DNA of 64,000 nucleotides, taken from NCBI GenBank assembly GCA_963737405.1, contig CAVTSL010000005.1:124001-188000 (forward strand), in the 5' to 3' direction. Shown here piece by piece: positions 17,246 to 26,000 of this stretch. How positions within the stretch are numbered: the first letter of the stretch is position 1; every line of letters starts with the position of its first letter. The notes under the pieces are model-generated. The model saw only the letters and a program-made list of their open reading frames with translations, had not been told where the DNA came from and did no database searches. This DNA is from JACCTU01 sp963737405 (GTDB lineage Bacteria; Actinomycetota; Thermoleophilia; Gaiellales; Gaiellaceae). Both the position numbers and the translations under genes were made by a program.

Positions 17246-18450
17246 GGCGCGCGGTGCTCGTCGCGGTCGTGGCGACGCTCGTCGCGATCCCGGGCGCGTA
17301 CGCACGCCCGTCCGCGACGCCGGGCGTCACCGGCTCGACGATCCTGCTCGGCGGCAGCGGGCCGCTCAGCGGGCCGGAGGTGTCGTACGCCGGGACGATG
17401 ATCGGGGCGAAGGCGTACTTCGACTACGTCAACGCGAACGGGGGCGTCTTCGGACGCAAGATCGAGTACCGCTACCTCGACGACGCGTACGACCCGTCGC
17501 GCACCGTCCAGAACGTCCGCAAGCTCGTGCAGCAGGACAACGTGTTCGCGATCTTCAACCTGACGGGCACCGAGCAGAACCTCGCCGTGCGGCCGTTCCT
17601 CAACGCGCTCAAGGTGCCGCAGCTCTTCGGCGGGACGGGCGTCCGCTCGATGGGCCGCGAGCACGCGAAGTACCCGTGGTCGATGGGCTACCTGCCGAGC
17701 TTCTTCGCGGAGGGTCGGCTCTACGGCCGCCACCTCGTCTCGACGCGGAAGAACGCGAAGGTCGCGGTGCTCTACGAGGCGAGCGACTACGGCCGCGACC
17801 TCTTCGCCGGGCTGAAGGCGGGCATCGGGCGCAAGGCGCGGATCGTCGGCCAGACGACGTACGAGGTCACCGACACCGACCTCTCGTCGCAGATCGCCCA
17901 GCTCCGCCGGTCGGGCGCGAACGTGCTGATGCTGTTCGCGCTCCCGAAGCAGACGATCGCGGGCTTCGTCGCGGCCAACCGGTTCGGCTGGAGGCCGCCG
18001 ACGTACGTGACGTCGGTGTCCGTCGACCCGGCGGTGATGAAGATCGTCCAGGCGACGACCGGCAACAAGGCCGGCGAGGGCGCGCTGACGGTGCAGTGGA
18101 TGAAGGACAGCTCGAACCCGGCGAACGCAAAAGACCCTGCAATTCGCCTCTACAAGACGATCATGCGGCGCTACGCGCCCGGCCGGAACGTCGACGAGGT
18201 CGTGCATCTCTACGGCATGGCCGTCGCGTACTCGATGGTGCAGACGCTGAAGGCGGCCGGACGGAACCCGACACGCGCGAGCCTCCTCCGCGCAGCGACG
18301 CACATGGACCACCAGGTTCCGTTCATGGTCAAGGGAATCGAGGTGAAGACCTCGCCCAGCGACTACTTCCCGATCTCCGACGTGCGGTTCCTCCAGTACA
18401 AGCGCGGCTACTGGCGGCAGGTCGGCAAGGTGATCCCCGCCTCGGATTAA
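17242..18450 (+). CDS. LivJ-type ABC transporter substrate-binding protein
   Basis: This 402-residue protein has a signal peptide (residues 1-21) and the periplasmic-binding type 1 fold of branched-chain amino acid, amide or urea receptors. Typical parts are ILLGGSGPLSG, AKAYFDYVNANGGVFGRKIE, VAVLYEASDYGRDLFAGLK and LSSQIAQLRRSGANVLML. No lipobox Cys is visible at the cleavage site. No permease or ATPase gene lies nearby, so it must use a transporter encoded elsewhere, or act as a sensor. It is translationally coupled to the secreted hydrolase. Ligand unknown. Confidence 0.85.
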   Translation: MRRAVLVAVVATLVAIPGAYARPSATPGVTGSTILLGGSGPLSGPEVSYAGTMIGAKAYFDYVNANGGVFGRKIEYRYLDDAYDPSRTVQNVRKLVQQDNVFAIFNLTGTEQNLAVRPFLNALKVPQLFGGTGVRSMGREHAKYPWSMGYLPSFFAEGRLYGRHLVSTRKNAKVAVLYEASDYGRDLFAGLKAGIGRKARIVGQTTYEVTDTDLSSQIAQLRRSGANVLMLFALPKQTIAGFVAANRFGWRPPTYVTSVSVDPAVMKIVQATTGNKAGEGALTVQWMKDSSNPANAKDPAIRLYKTIMRRYAPGRNVDEVVHLYGMAVAYSMVQTLKAAGRNPTRASLLRAATHMDHQVPFMVKGIEVKTSPSDYFPISDVRFLQYKRGYWRQVGKVIPASD

Positions 18451-18553
18451 CAGGACCCTGATGTGATCGCCGCTGACCTACGGGGTACGAACGACGTCTA
18501 AGCAAGAAGCCGCAGCCTTCCGAGGGGCTGACCGAAACCAAAAGGAGTGGTGG

Positions 18554-19618
18554 ATGACAACCAGAGTTCGCTTGGTGCTGCTCGCCTGCACGGCCCTGTT
18601 CGGGCTCGTGCTCGCCGGCAGCGCACTCGCGGCATTCACACCGGCGCTCGCGATCGGGCATCAGCCGCCGACGCTGGGCAGCACCGGGACGACGGCGATC
18701 CGGATGACAGTCCCGCGCGACGACGACGCGCTCGCGCGCGCCGCGATCTACGTCGCGCCGGGCTATTCGGTGACCGTCGGCCAGGCTGCCGGCACGTCGA
18801 TCGGCACCGCGACCGCACAGATCCTCGTTCGTGAGCCGATCGCCGGGGCAGTCCTCCCGCTCACCGGCACGCTGGCGGTGGCGGACCCGACGGCGCTCGT
18901 TCGGCCGACCAACACGACCTCGATCGCGACGACGGTCACGCGCTGCACCGGTTCGCCGATCCACAACGCGATCTGGCTCGCGACGCTGCAGGCGTCGGGC
19001 CAGAACCTCGACGTGCCGATCGCGGTCGACGCGGCACCTGCCGCGCTCTCGAGCGTGGCGTCGTACGTGCTGACCTTCTGCCTGCCGAACCCGAACATCC
19101 CGCTCGAGCAGGGCGGCGCACCGTTCGGAGCGAAGCTGATCAACGCGCAGCTGAACTTCCGCGGCGGGTTCACGGCTCCGTCGACGCGGGGCACGTACCG
19201 CTGGCACGTCGTCGCGACGCCGTGGCCTGCGGGCGCGGGGCTGCCGAACGTCGCCGGCACCGTTGAGGCGCAGGGCCGCGTGATGCTCCCGGCACGCGTG
19301 ACGCTGTCGGCGTCGTCGAGGAAGCGCGTCCTGACGATCAGGGGCAGCGTGCTCGAGGCCGACACCGGCGTCGCCGCGAGGGCGATCACCGTGCGCGTCG
19401 GCAACACCCGCTACAACGTCCGCACGAACGCGGGCGGGGCCTACCGCCTCGTCGTTCGGTTCCGGCGGCCGACGACCGTCATCGTCACGACGACGGCGAA
19501 CGTCCCAGCGCGGAGCATCCCGTGCTCGACGCCGTCGCCGTTCCCGGGCGTGAGCTGCGTGAGCGAGACGCTGCAGTTCTTCCTCGTCACGCGTTCGCTG
19601 CGCGTCCGCGTCAGGTAG
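18554..19618 (+). CDS. Secreted protein of unknown function with Ig-like C-terminus
   Basis: This 354-residue protein has a clear signal peptide (residues 1-27, ending GSALAA). I do not recognise the middle region; it is beta-rich with a Cys pair (VTRCTG and LTFCLP). The C-terminal part (about 245-350) contains RVTLSASSRKRVLTIRGSV and TVRVGNTRYNVRTNAGGAYRLVVRF, a pattern of Ig-like or carboxypeptidase-regulatory folds. AAAAGGAG nine bases upstream supports the ATG. The 103-base leader holds a CAGCC/GGCTG hairpin (18513-18530) and no recognised riboswitch. A strong terminator follows. Confidence 0.7.
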   Translation: MTTRVRLVLLACTALFGLVLAGSALAAFTPALAIGHQPPTLGSTGTTAIRMTVPRDDDALARAAIYVAPGYSVTVGQAAGTSIGTATAQILVREPIAGAVLPLTGTLAVADPTALVRPTNTTSIATTVTRCTGSPIHNAIWLATLQASGQNLDVPIAVDAAPAALSSVASYVLTFCLPNPNIPLEQGGAPFGAKLINAQLNFRGGFTAPSTRGTYRWHVVATPWPAGAGLPNVAGTVEAQGRVMLPARVTLSASSRKRVLTIRGSVLEADTGVAARAITVRVGNTRYNVRTNAGGAYRLVVRFRRPTTVIVTTTANVPARSIPCSTPSPFPGVSCVSETLQFFLVTRSLRVRVR

Positions 19619-19629
19619 CAGGAACCTCC

Positions 19630-19653
19630 GGAGGGGCCCTGCGGGGCCCCTCC
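19630..19653 (+). terminator. Rho-independent terminator
   Basis: GGAGGGGCCC and GGGCCCCTCC form a 10-bp stem with a TGCG loop, followed by a pyrimidine-rich run (ACTCTTCTTCT). It lies 11 bases after the stop of the secreted protein gene and before the DUF72 gene. Confidence 0.8.
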
Positions 19654-19677
19654 ACTCTTCTTCTAGGATCCGAGGCG

Positions 19678-20628
19678 ATGAGCGCACCGATCCGCGTCGG
19701 CACCTGCAGCTGGGCCGACGAGTCGCTTTCGAAGTACTGGTACCCGCCGGGAACGAAGGCGGGCGAGCGGCTGCCGTACTACGCCGAGCACTTCGACACG
19801 GTCGAGGTCGACTCGACGTACTACAGCCTCCCGGTCGAGGAGATGGTCTCGCGCTGGGTCGAGCGGACGCCCGACGACTTCGTCATGCACGTGAAGGCGT
19901 TCGGCGTGATGACGCGCCACCCGGTCAAGGTCGAGCAGCTCCCGCCGGACCTGCGCGACGAGGCGCCGCTCGACGAGCGCGGCCGAGTCGACCGCCCGCC
20001 GCGCGAGTTCCGCGCCGAGGTGTTCCGCCGCTTCCGCGACGCGCTCGAGCCGCTCCGCGCGAGCGGCAAGCTCGGCGGCATCCTCTTCCAGCTGCCCCCG
20101 TACGTCGTCCACAAGCCGAGCTCGCTGGAGTACCTCGAGTGGGCGAAGGAGCAGCTCGCCGGCGACGAGCTGATGGTCGAGTTTCGCCACGCGAGCTGGC
20201 TCGACGACGACAACCGCGCGGACACGCTGCAGTTCCTCGAGCGGCTCGGCGCGACGCACGTCATCGTCGACGAGCCCCGCATCGAGGGCGCGAGGAACAT
20301 CGTCCCGACCGTGCTCGCGCTGACGTCGCCCACGCTCTACGTCCGCTTCCACGGCCGGAACGCGGGCACGTGGAACAAGCGCGGCGGCGGCGCGCAGGAG
20401 CGGTTCGACCACCTCTACTCGAAGGACGAGCTCCGCGAGTGGGCAGGGCCGCTGCGCGAGCTGGCCGGCCAGTCCGAGCAGGCGTACGCATTGATGAACA
20501 CGAACAAGTGGAACGAGGGACCGGAGGGTCGGATGATCCCGCAGGGCGCGGCGAATGCGTTCGCGCTCCGCGGCGTCCTCGAGGAGGAAGGCGTGCCCGT
20601 CACGACGCCGGCGCAGGTCGGCGCGTGA
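19678..20628 (+). CDS. DUF72-family TIM-barrel protein
   Basis: This 316-residue protein belongs to DUF72 (YecE family). It opens with IRVGTCSWADESL and has FDTVEVDSTYYSLP, GGILFQLPPYV and LMVEFRHASW at the usual spacing, ending with ALMNTNKWNEGPEGRMIPQ. The family has a TIM-barrel fold, and its biochemical function is not established. It is cytosolic. A four-base overlap (GTGA) couples it to the glutamine amidotransferase gene, suggesting a shared pathway. The ATG sits in a 59-base gap after the terminator. Confidence 0.88.
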   Translation: MSAPIRVGTCSWADESLSKYWYPPGTKAGERLPYYAEHFDTVEVDSTYYSLPVEEMVSRWVERTPDDFVMHVKAFGVMTRHPVKVEQLPPDLRDEAPLDERGRVDRPPREFRAEVFRRFRDALEPLRASGKLGGILFQLPPYVVHKPSSLEYLEWAKEQLAGDELMVEFRHASWLDDDNRADTLQFLERLGATHVIVDEPRIEGARNIVPTVLALTSPTLYVRFHGRNAGTWNKRGGGAQERFDHLYSKDELREWAGPLRELAGQSEQAYALMNTNKWNEGPEGRMIPQGAANAFALRGVLEEEGVPVTTPAQVGA

Positions 20629-21332
20629 ACGTCCTCTCCGTCGTGCACGGCTCGGACGCGCGCGCCGAGCTCTTCTCGGACGTCGTGGCCGGCGCCGGGC
20701 ACTCGCTCGAGGAGTGGTCGCTCGCATGGGGGACGCCGCCGCCGCGCCCGATCGAGACGTACGGCGCGGTGCTCGTGTTCGGCGGCGCGATGCACGCCGA
20801 CCAGGACGAGCACCACCCGTGGCTCCGCGAGGAGGACGACTTCCTCCGGCACCTGCTCCGCGTGCGCGTGCCGACGCTCGGCGTCTGCCTCGGCGCGCAG
20901 CTGCTGGCGAAGGCGGCCGGCGCGGACGTCCGTCCCGCCGACGAGCCCGAGATCGGCTGGTACGACGTCGAGCTCACCGACGCGGCGGCTGACGACGTGA
21001 TCTTCGCCGAGCTGCCCGAGCGCTTCCCCGCGTTCCAGTGGCACTACTACACGTACGGCGTCCCGTCGGCGGCAGTCGAGCTCGCGCGGAGCCGCGCGTG
21101 CACGCAGGCGTTCCGGCTCGGTGACGCGGTCTGGGGCGTGCAGTTCCATCCCGAGGTGTCGGCGCAGCAGGTCGCCAACTGGCTCGCGAGCGACGGCACG
21201 AACGAGGGGGTCGACGTCGACGCGGTCGCCGCCGAGACGGCGGAGCGCATCTCGGAGTGGAACGAGCTCGGCACCAGGCTCTGCCGCGCGTTCCTCGCCG
21301 CGGCCGAGCGCGAAGCGCCCGTCGCGAGCTAG
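20625..21332 (+). CDS. Class I glutamine amidotransferase-like protein
   Basis: This 235-residue protein is a GATase1 domain resembling stand-alone GMP-synthase-like amidotransferases. The nucleophile elbow is GVCLGAQLLA, and the His/Glu pair is in GVQFHPEVS. These enzymes release ammonia from glutamine or glutamyl compounds; the acceptor is unknown, and some relatives hydrolyse gamma-glutamyl bonds. The GTG start overlaps the DUF72 stop. The stop TAG shares the palindrome CTAG with the stop of the convergent gene on the other strand. Confidence 0.85.
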   Translation: MNVLSVVHGSDARAELFSDVVAGAGHSLEEWSLAWGTPPPRPIETYGAVLVFGGAMHADQDEHHPWLREEDDFLRHLLRVRVPTLGVCLGAQLLAKAAGADVRPADEPEIGWYDVELTDAAADDVIFAELPERFPAFQWHYYTYGVPSAAVELARSRACTQAFRLGDAVWGVQFHPEVSAQQVANWLASDGTNEGVDVDAVAAETAERISEWNELGTRLCRAFLAAAEREAPVAS

Positions 21333-22105
21333 CGGTCGATCACCATCGCGCCTGGCACGTCGCGCGCATGCGCGTAGCCGTGCTCGGCGCCCTCGATGCC
21401 CATCGCGGACGCGAGCGCGGTGACGATCTCGTTCGGCGGCGGAAGCTCGTCCGGCGTGGGCGCCTGCACCGCCGCCTCGCGGACGCCGCGGCGGGCGCCG
21501 CCGGTCAACCGCTCGACGAGGGTGGGGTTCGCAGCGAGCGCGACGACCTCGCCCGAGGGCAACGGGCCGTAGTACTCCGGCACCGAGAGGTACTCGTCGA
21601 GCATGCGTCCCCGCTCGTAGATCCGGTAGCGCGCAACGGCGCCCTCCTCGACCGCGAACTGGATCACGACCACGCCGAGCCCGTCCGAGAGCTCGCGCGC
21701 CACGCGCGGGAGCGCGGACGTGTCGCGGTCGCAGAGCTCGTCGTAGACCGAGATCCAGCCGTTCCGCGGCGGGACGATGACCGAGCCCTTCGACTTGCCC
21801 GGGAGCAGCGGGACGAACCGGCGCACCGTGCGCTCGACAGCAGGGAGATCGTCGGTCTGCACATGGACCGACCCGAAGGACTCGCCGCGCGGCGAGCGAT
21901 CGAGGTCGCGCTCGAGCACGTCGAGCTCGACGCTGAGGAGGCGCGCGACGGGCCTGAACCCGACGCGCTCGAGCGTCGAGAGCGCCCGCTCGTCGCCCTC
22001 GTCGATCTCGACGGTGATGTGCGTCTCCCCGCGCTCGCTCAGCCGCTGCGCGAGCTCGCGCAGCTCCTCGGGCGACGGGTCCTCGAGCCGTTCGGCGTTC
22101 TCCAT
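21329..22105 (-). CDS. Conserved hypothetical protein, possible degenerate GNAT N-terminus
   Basis: I do not recognise this 258-residue soluble protein. Residues 27-75 (ITVEIDEGDERALSTLERVG followed by FRPVARLLSVELDVLE) read like the end of a GNAT acetyltransferase fold. The rest (about 80-200) is predicted alpha/beta with VYDELCDRDTSALPRVAREL and YRIYERGRMLDEYLSVPEYY. The C-terminus has a Pro-rich linker and DVPGAMVIDR. It is convergent with the amidotransferase gene, sharing the last four bases, and lies 14 bases downstream of the AlkA-type gene on the same strand, so it may be co-transcribed with that repair gene. Confidence 0.6.
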   Translation of the reverse strand: MENAERLEDPSPEELRELAQRLSERGETHITVEIDEGDERALSTLERVGFRPVARLLSVELDVLERDLDRSPRGESFGSVHVQTDDLPAVERTVRRFVPLLPGKSKGSVIVPPRNGWISVYDELCDRDTSALPRVARELSDGLGVVVIQFAVEEGAVARYRIYERGRMLDEYLSVPEYYGPLPSGEVVALAANPTLVERLTGGARRGVREAAVQAPTPDELPPPNEIVTALASAMGIEGAEHGYAHARDVPGAMVIDR

Positions 22106-22119
22106 CGTGCGAGCCTAGA

Positions 22120-22956
22120 TCACGCCGCGCCGGCGACGGAGTAGAGGCTCGCGAGCAGGTAGTGCGCGCTCAGGTTCTCGAACGGCGCGAACCGCTCCCC
22201 GAACGCGCGCGCCTTCGCGATCGACGGGCGCTCGCCGTCGAGGTAGTGCTCACCGAGTGCCTTCACGAGCCCGAGGTCGCCTGCCGGCCACGCCCGCGGC
22301 CTGGCGAGATGCCGCGCGAGGAACCAGTCGGCGGTCCATTCGCCGAGCCCTCTGAGCGAGACGAGCCGGGCCTTGACCTCGTCGTCCGGCAGCTGCGACA
22401 GCTCGCCCCAGTCGACGCCGGCGCGCGCGATCCCGATCGCGTACTCGGCCTTGCGCCGCGAGAACCCGAGCTCGGCCAGCTCCTCCTCACGGGCGGCCGC
22501 GAGGCGATCCTGGGTCGGAAAGGCCCACGCGTGGCCCGCCTGGACGCCGAAGCGCTCGATCAGCCGGTTCCGCACGGCGAACGCCGAGTTGAGCGATACC
22601 TGCTGCGCGGTGATCGACGTGACGAGCGTCTCGTAGGGATCGGGGTTGAGCGGCGGGCGCAGCCCACGCAGCTGGTGCACGAGGCGCGCGAGCACGCGGT
22701 CGCTCTCGGCGAACGAGTAGAAGCCGTCGAGGTCGAACGGCGCTCCGAGGTAGTGCGTGACGACAGGCTCGGTCGCGGCGTCGAGCGGCGCGACGTCGAC
22801 GCCGCCGGCCGACGACTCGATCCGCACCTCGCGTCCCTCGACGACGCGGTGGACGCCGCCCTCGTGCCAGAGGTTCGCGAGGTCGGGGCCGAACGCGCGG
22901 TACCGCGCAGTCGAGAGATCGAAGTCGTAGGGCTCCGGAAGCGCGAGCGCCGCCAT
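22120..22956 (-). CDS. 3-methyladenine DNA glycosylase II (AlkA-like)
   Basis: This 278-residue protein has the HhH-GPD base-excision fold. The helix-hairpin-helix and catalytic region reads LRGLGEWTADWFLARHL followed by PRAWPAGDLGL, where Asp227 is the likely catalytic residue. SITAQQVSLNSAF is the family signature near residue 114. It should excise alkylated purines from DNA. The N-terminal 100 residues form the AlkA-type beta domain. It is the first gene of a short minus-strand pair with the hypothetical downstream. A terminator hairpin of the upstream amylopullulanase lies at 22969-22991. Confidence 0.88.
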   Translation of the reverse strand: MAALALPEPYDFDLSTARYRAFGPDLANLWHEGGVHRVVEGREVRIESSAGGVDVAPLDAATEPVVTHYLGAPFDLDGFYSFAESDRVLARLVHQLRGLRPPLNPDPYETLVTSITAQQVSLNSAFAVRNRLIERFGVQAGHAWAFPTQDRLAAAREEELAELGFSRRKAEYAIGIARAGVDWGELSQLPDDEVKARLVSLRGLGEWTADWFLARHLARPRAWPAGDLGLVKALGEHYLDGERPSIAKARAFGERFAPFENLSAHYLLASLYSVAGAA

Positions 22957-22968
22957 CGCGGCAACGTA

Positions 22969-22991
22969 GCGGCAGCCGCGAGGGCTGCCGC
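22969..22991 (-). terminator. Terminator of the maltodextrin locus
   Basis: GCGGCAGCC and GGCTGCCGC form a 9-bp stem with a 5-base loop. It lies 18 bases beyond the amylopullulanase stop, in the gap before the AlkA-type gene on the same strand. Confidence 0.65.
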
Positions 22992-23009
22992 TCCGTCACC
23001 TACCCGGGC

Positions 23010-26000
23010 TCAGTTGCCGCAGGGCGCGACGTTCCGCCAGTTCGCAACGCTGTCGCCGACGGTCTGCGTCCCGCTCGACCCGTAGGCCAGCGTCACCTGG
23101 CGGTCGGGGATCTCGCCGCACGCGCCGTCCTTCTCGACGTGCTCCCAGTCGCCGAGCGTGTACTTGTACGCGAGCTGCGTGCCCTCGAGTCCGCGCAGCG
23201 TGACGCGCCAGTGCGTCGCGTCCACGCGCGTGAGCGCCTGGCCGCCCGGGTTCCACTCCGGGCCGGGCGGATCGAGACGCTGGAGCGTGCCGGCGATGTA
23301 CACGGAACGGCCGGTTGCATCGGTCGTCGCAGGCACGGTCACGTCGAACTCGACCTGGACGGTCCGGAGGTCGGCCCGCGCCGAGACCTCCGCTGAGTTC
23401 CCGGAGCGATTGAACGAGGCGTCGACCGAGCGGACGACGTAGAAGTACTGACTCCCCTGCGTGACGTCCGAGTCGGTGTACTCGGCGGCCGTCACCAGCC
23501 CGAGCACGGTATACGGCCCGCCCGATGCGTCGCCGCGCAGCACTTCGTACCCGTACAGCGTCGGATCGCCGGTGACCGCGCTCCACGCCAGCTCGACGCC
23601 GGTCGGCGACGCGCTGACGACGTGCAAGCCCGTGGGCGTCGCGGGCGGCGTGGTGTCGCCCGGTGGCATCACCGTCAGATTCCCCGCCTGCGCCGTGCTG
23701 TAGCCGTTCTGGATCCCGTCCAGGTCCGCGTAGACCCATTCGCGGCCGTCGGTCGTCGAGTACCTGTAGGCGTAGTCGTAGGTGCCGACCGCATCGGGCA
23801 GCAGGCTCGCGACGAACTCGTCGTTGTTGCCGGCATCGACGTTGAAGCGTGCGTCGACCCACTCCCACGCCGCGTTGCCGGCGGGGTTGCTGCCGTCGGG
23901 ACCGAAGCCGAGCTCGGCTCGGAGGCTCTCCGTCGCGCCCGGCTGGTTGGTCACGCCGTCGATCCACACCTGCCCGTAGACGTCATCGGTCCGGTCGGTG
24001 GCGCTGAGCGTGTGCGTCATCGACGGCGGCCACTGGAGGTTGGCCCAGCCGATCGTGAGATGCGGCAGCGCCGACACCTCGTTCGACGGGCCGCTCTCGT
24101 TCCCGGCCGCGTCGAGCGCGCGGACGACGTAGTGGTACGTGCGCGCATTGCGGAGGCCGGAGTCGGTGAAGCTGGTCCCCTCGACGCGGGCGTCGTTCGC
24201 CCGCACCCAGCCGCCGCCGCTCAACGGGCTCCGGTACACGTTGTAGCCCGCCGCTCCCCCGACTGCGTTCCACGCGAGCGCGATCTGCGCGTTGCCCTCG
24301 CTCTCGATGCGCAGGCCGCTCGGTGGGGCGGGCGGATCGAGGTCGACCTCGTCGGTCGCGTAGACCGCGCCGCCGAGCGGGCCGACGCTGACGTGGAGAA
24401 CGCCGTTCTCCACCGTCGCGGACCCGCTCCCGCCGTACCGACGCGTGAACGTCGTGCCGTTCGGGACGTACCCCGCGACCGGGATGTCGAGCGTGCGCGT
24501 CTCGCCACTTCGGTTCAGGGCGACGATCGCGGCCCGGCTCGTGGTCTTGCGACCGTACGCGATCGTCTCAGCGGCGTCGTCCGCGAGCAGCAGGCGGAAG
24601 TCGCCGTTGACGAGCGCCGGCACGCTCCGCCGCAGTGACGAGAGCGAGCGGTAGTGCGCGAGCAGCGTCGCGTCGGGGCTCCCACCGCGGTCGGCCCACG
24701 GATACGTGCGCCGGTCGTCCGGGTCGTCGTCGCCGGTGAGCCCGACCTCGTCGCCGTAGTAGACGGTCGGCGCGCCGGCGAGCGTGAACTGGATCAGCGA
24801 CGCGAGCCGCAGCCGCTGCTTCCCCGCGGAGACGTTGGCGGCGTTCTGCTCCTTGTCCGCGCGCGTCTCGGCGCCCGGGGTGAGCGTCCACAGCAGGCGC
24901 TCGGTGTCGTGGCTGTCCAGCAGGTTCATGAGCGAGAAGTAGGCGGCGTCGGCGTAGTCCTCTCGAATCGAGGCGACGCGCGACGCGAACTCCGACGCGC
25001 TCAGCTTCCGGCCGCTGTCGGCGAAGCCCTTCGTGTCGAAGCTGCCCGGCGCGAGCAGGCCGAGCACCGCGTCGCGCAGTCGGTAGTTCATCGTCGTGTC
25101 GAGACGGTCGCCCCGGAGGATCCGCAGGAGCGTCGTGTCCTTCTGCCAGGTCTCGCTGATCGTCAGCGCGTTCGGGTTCGCTCCCTTGACCGTGGCCCGG
25201 AACTTCTCCCAGTAGCCGGTCGGGAACGACGGGTCACCCGAGACGTCCATGCGCCAGCCGCCTGCGCCGCGGTCGAGCCACAGCTTCGCGACGTTGCTCG
25301 CGCCGTCGAGGAAGTACGCCTGCACGTCCGCCCGCGACTTCGAGAGCACGGGGATACTGTCGAAGCCGAACCAGCCCTCGTAGTCGCCGGGCCCGCACGG
25401 CGCGTCGTCGTTGAAGAAATGGAACCACGGCCGAAACGGCGAGCTCAGCGACTCGCACGCGCCGGTCTGCGCGAAGTGGGCGTAGCGGTCGAACAGCGGG
25501 CTGTCGGACGACATGTGGTTGAACACGCCGTCGAGGATGATTCGGATGCCTCGGCGGGACGCCTCGCGCTCGAGCCGCTGCCACTGGTCGAGGTTTCCGA
25601 AGTACGGGTCGATGCGCGTGTAGTCCTGCGTGTCGTACCCGTGGTTCGAGCCGCCGTCGAAGATCGGGTTGAAGTAGATCGCGGTGACGCCGAGCTGCTC
25701 GAGGTAGTCGAGCTTCTCGAGCACGCCCTGGAGGTCGCCGCCGAAGTAATCGCGGCCGCGCGGCCCTTCGCGACTAGCTGTCGGCTGGGCGAAGCGCTGC
25801 GGGCACTCGGAGTCGGGCGAGACGTAGTTGCGGCAGAAGCCCTCGGGGAGCGCGGTCCAGGGAAGCTCGACGATCCGGTCCCACGCAGGGTTCGCGCCGC
25901 TGCCGCCGGGATCGCCGCCAGGGTAGGTGTAACGCGGGTCGCGGGAGAGCCCCGTCGAATTCCCCGGCACCGGGTCGTTGCCCGCGTTCCCGTTGCGGAA

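Noticed and set aside
18451..18553. Possible riboswitch upstream of the secreted protein
   Set aside because: Only one short CAGCC/GGCTG hairpin is visible and no known riboswitch core matches.
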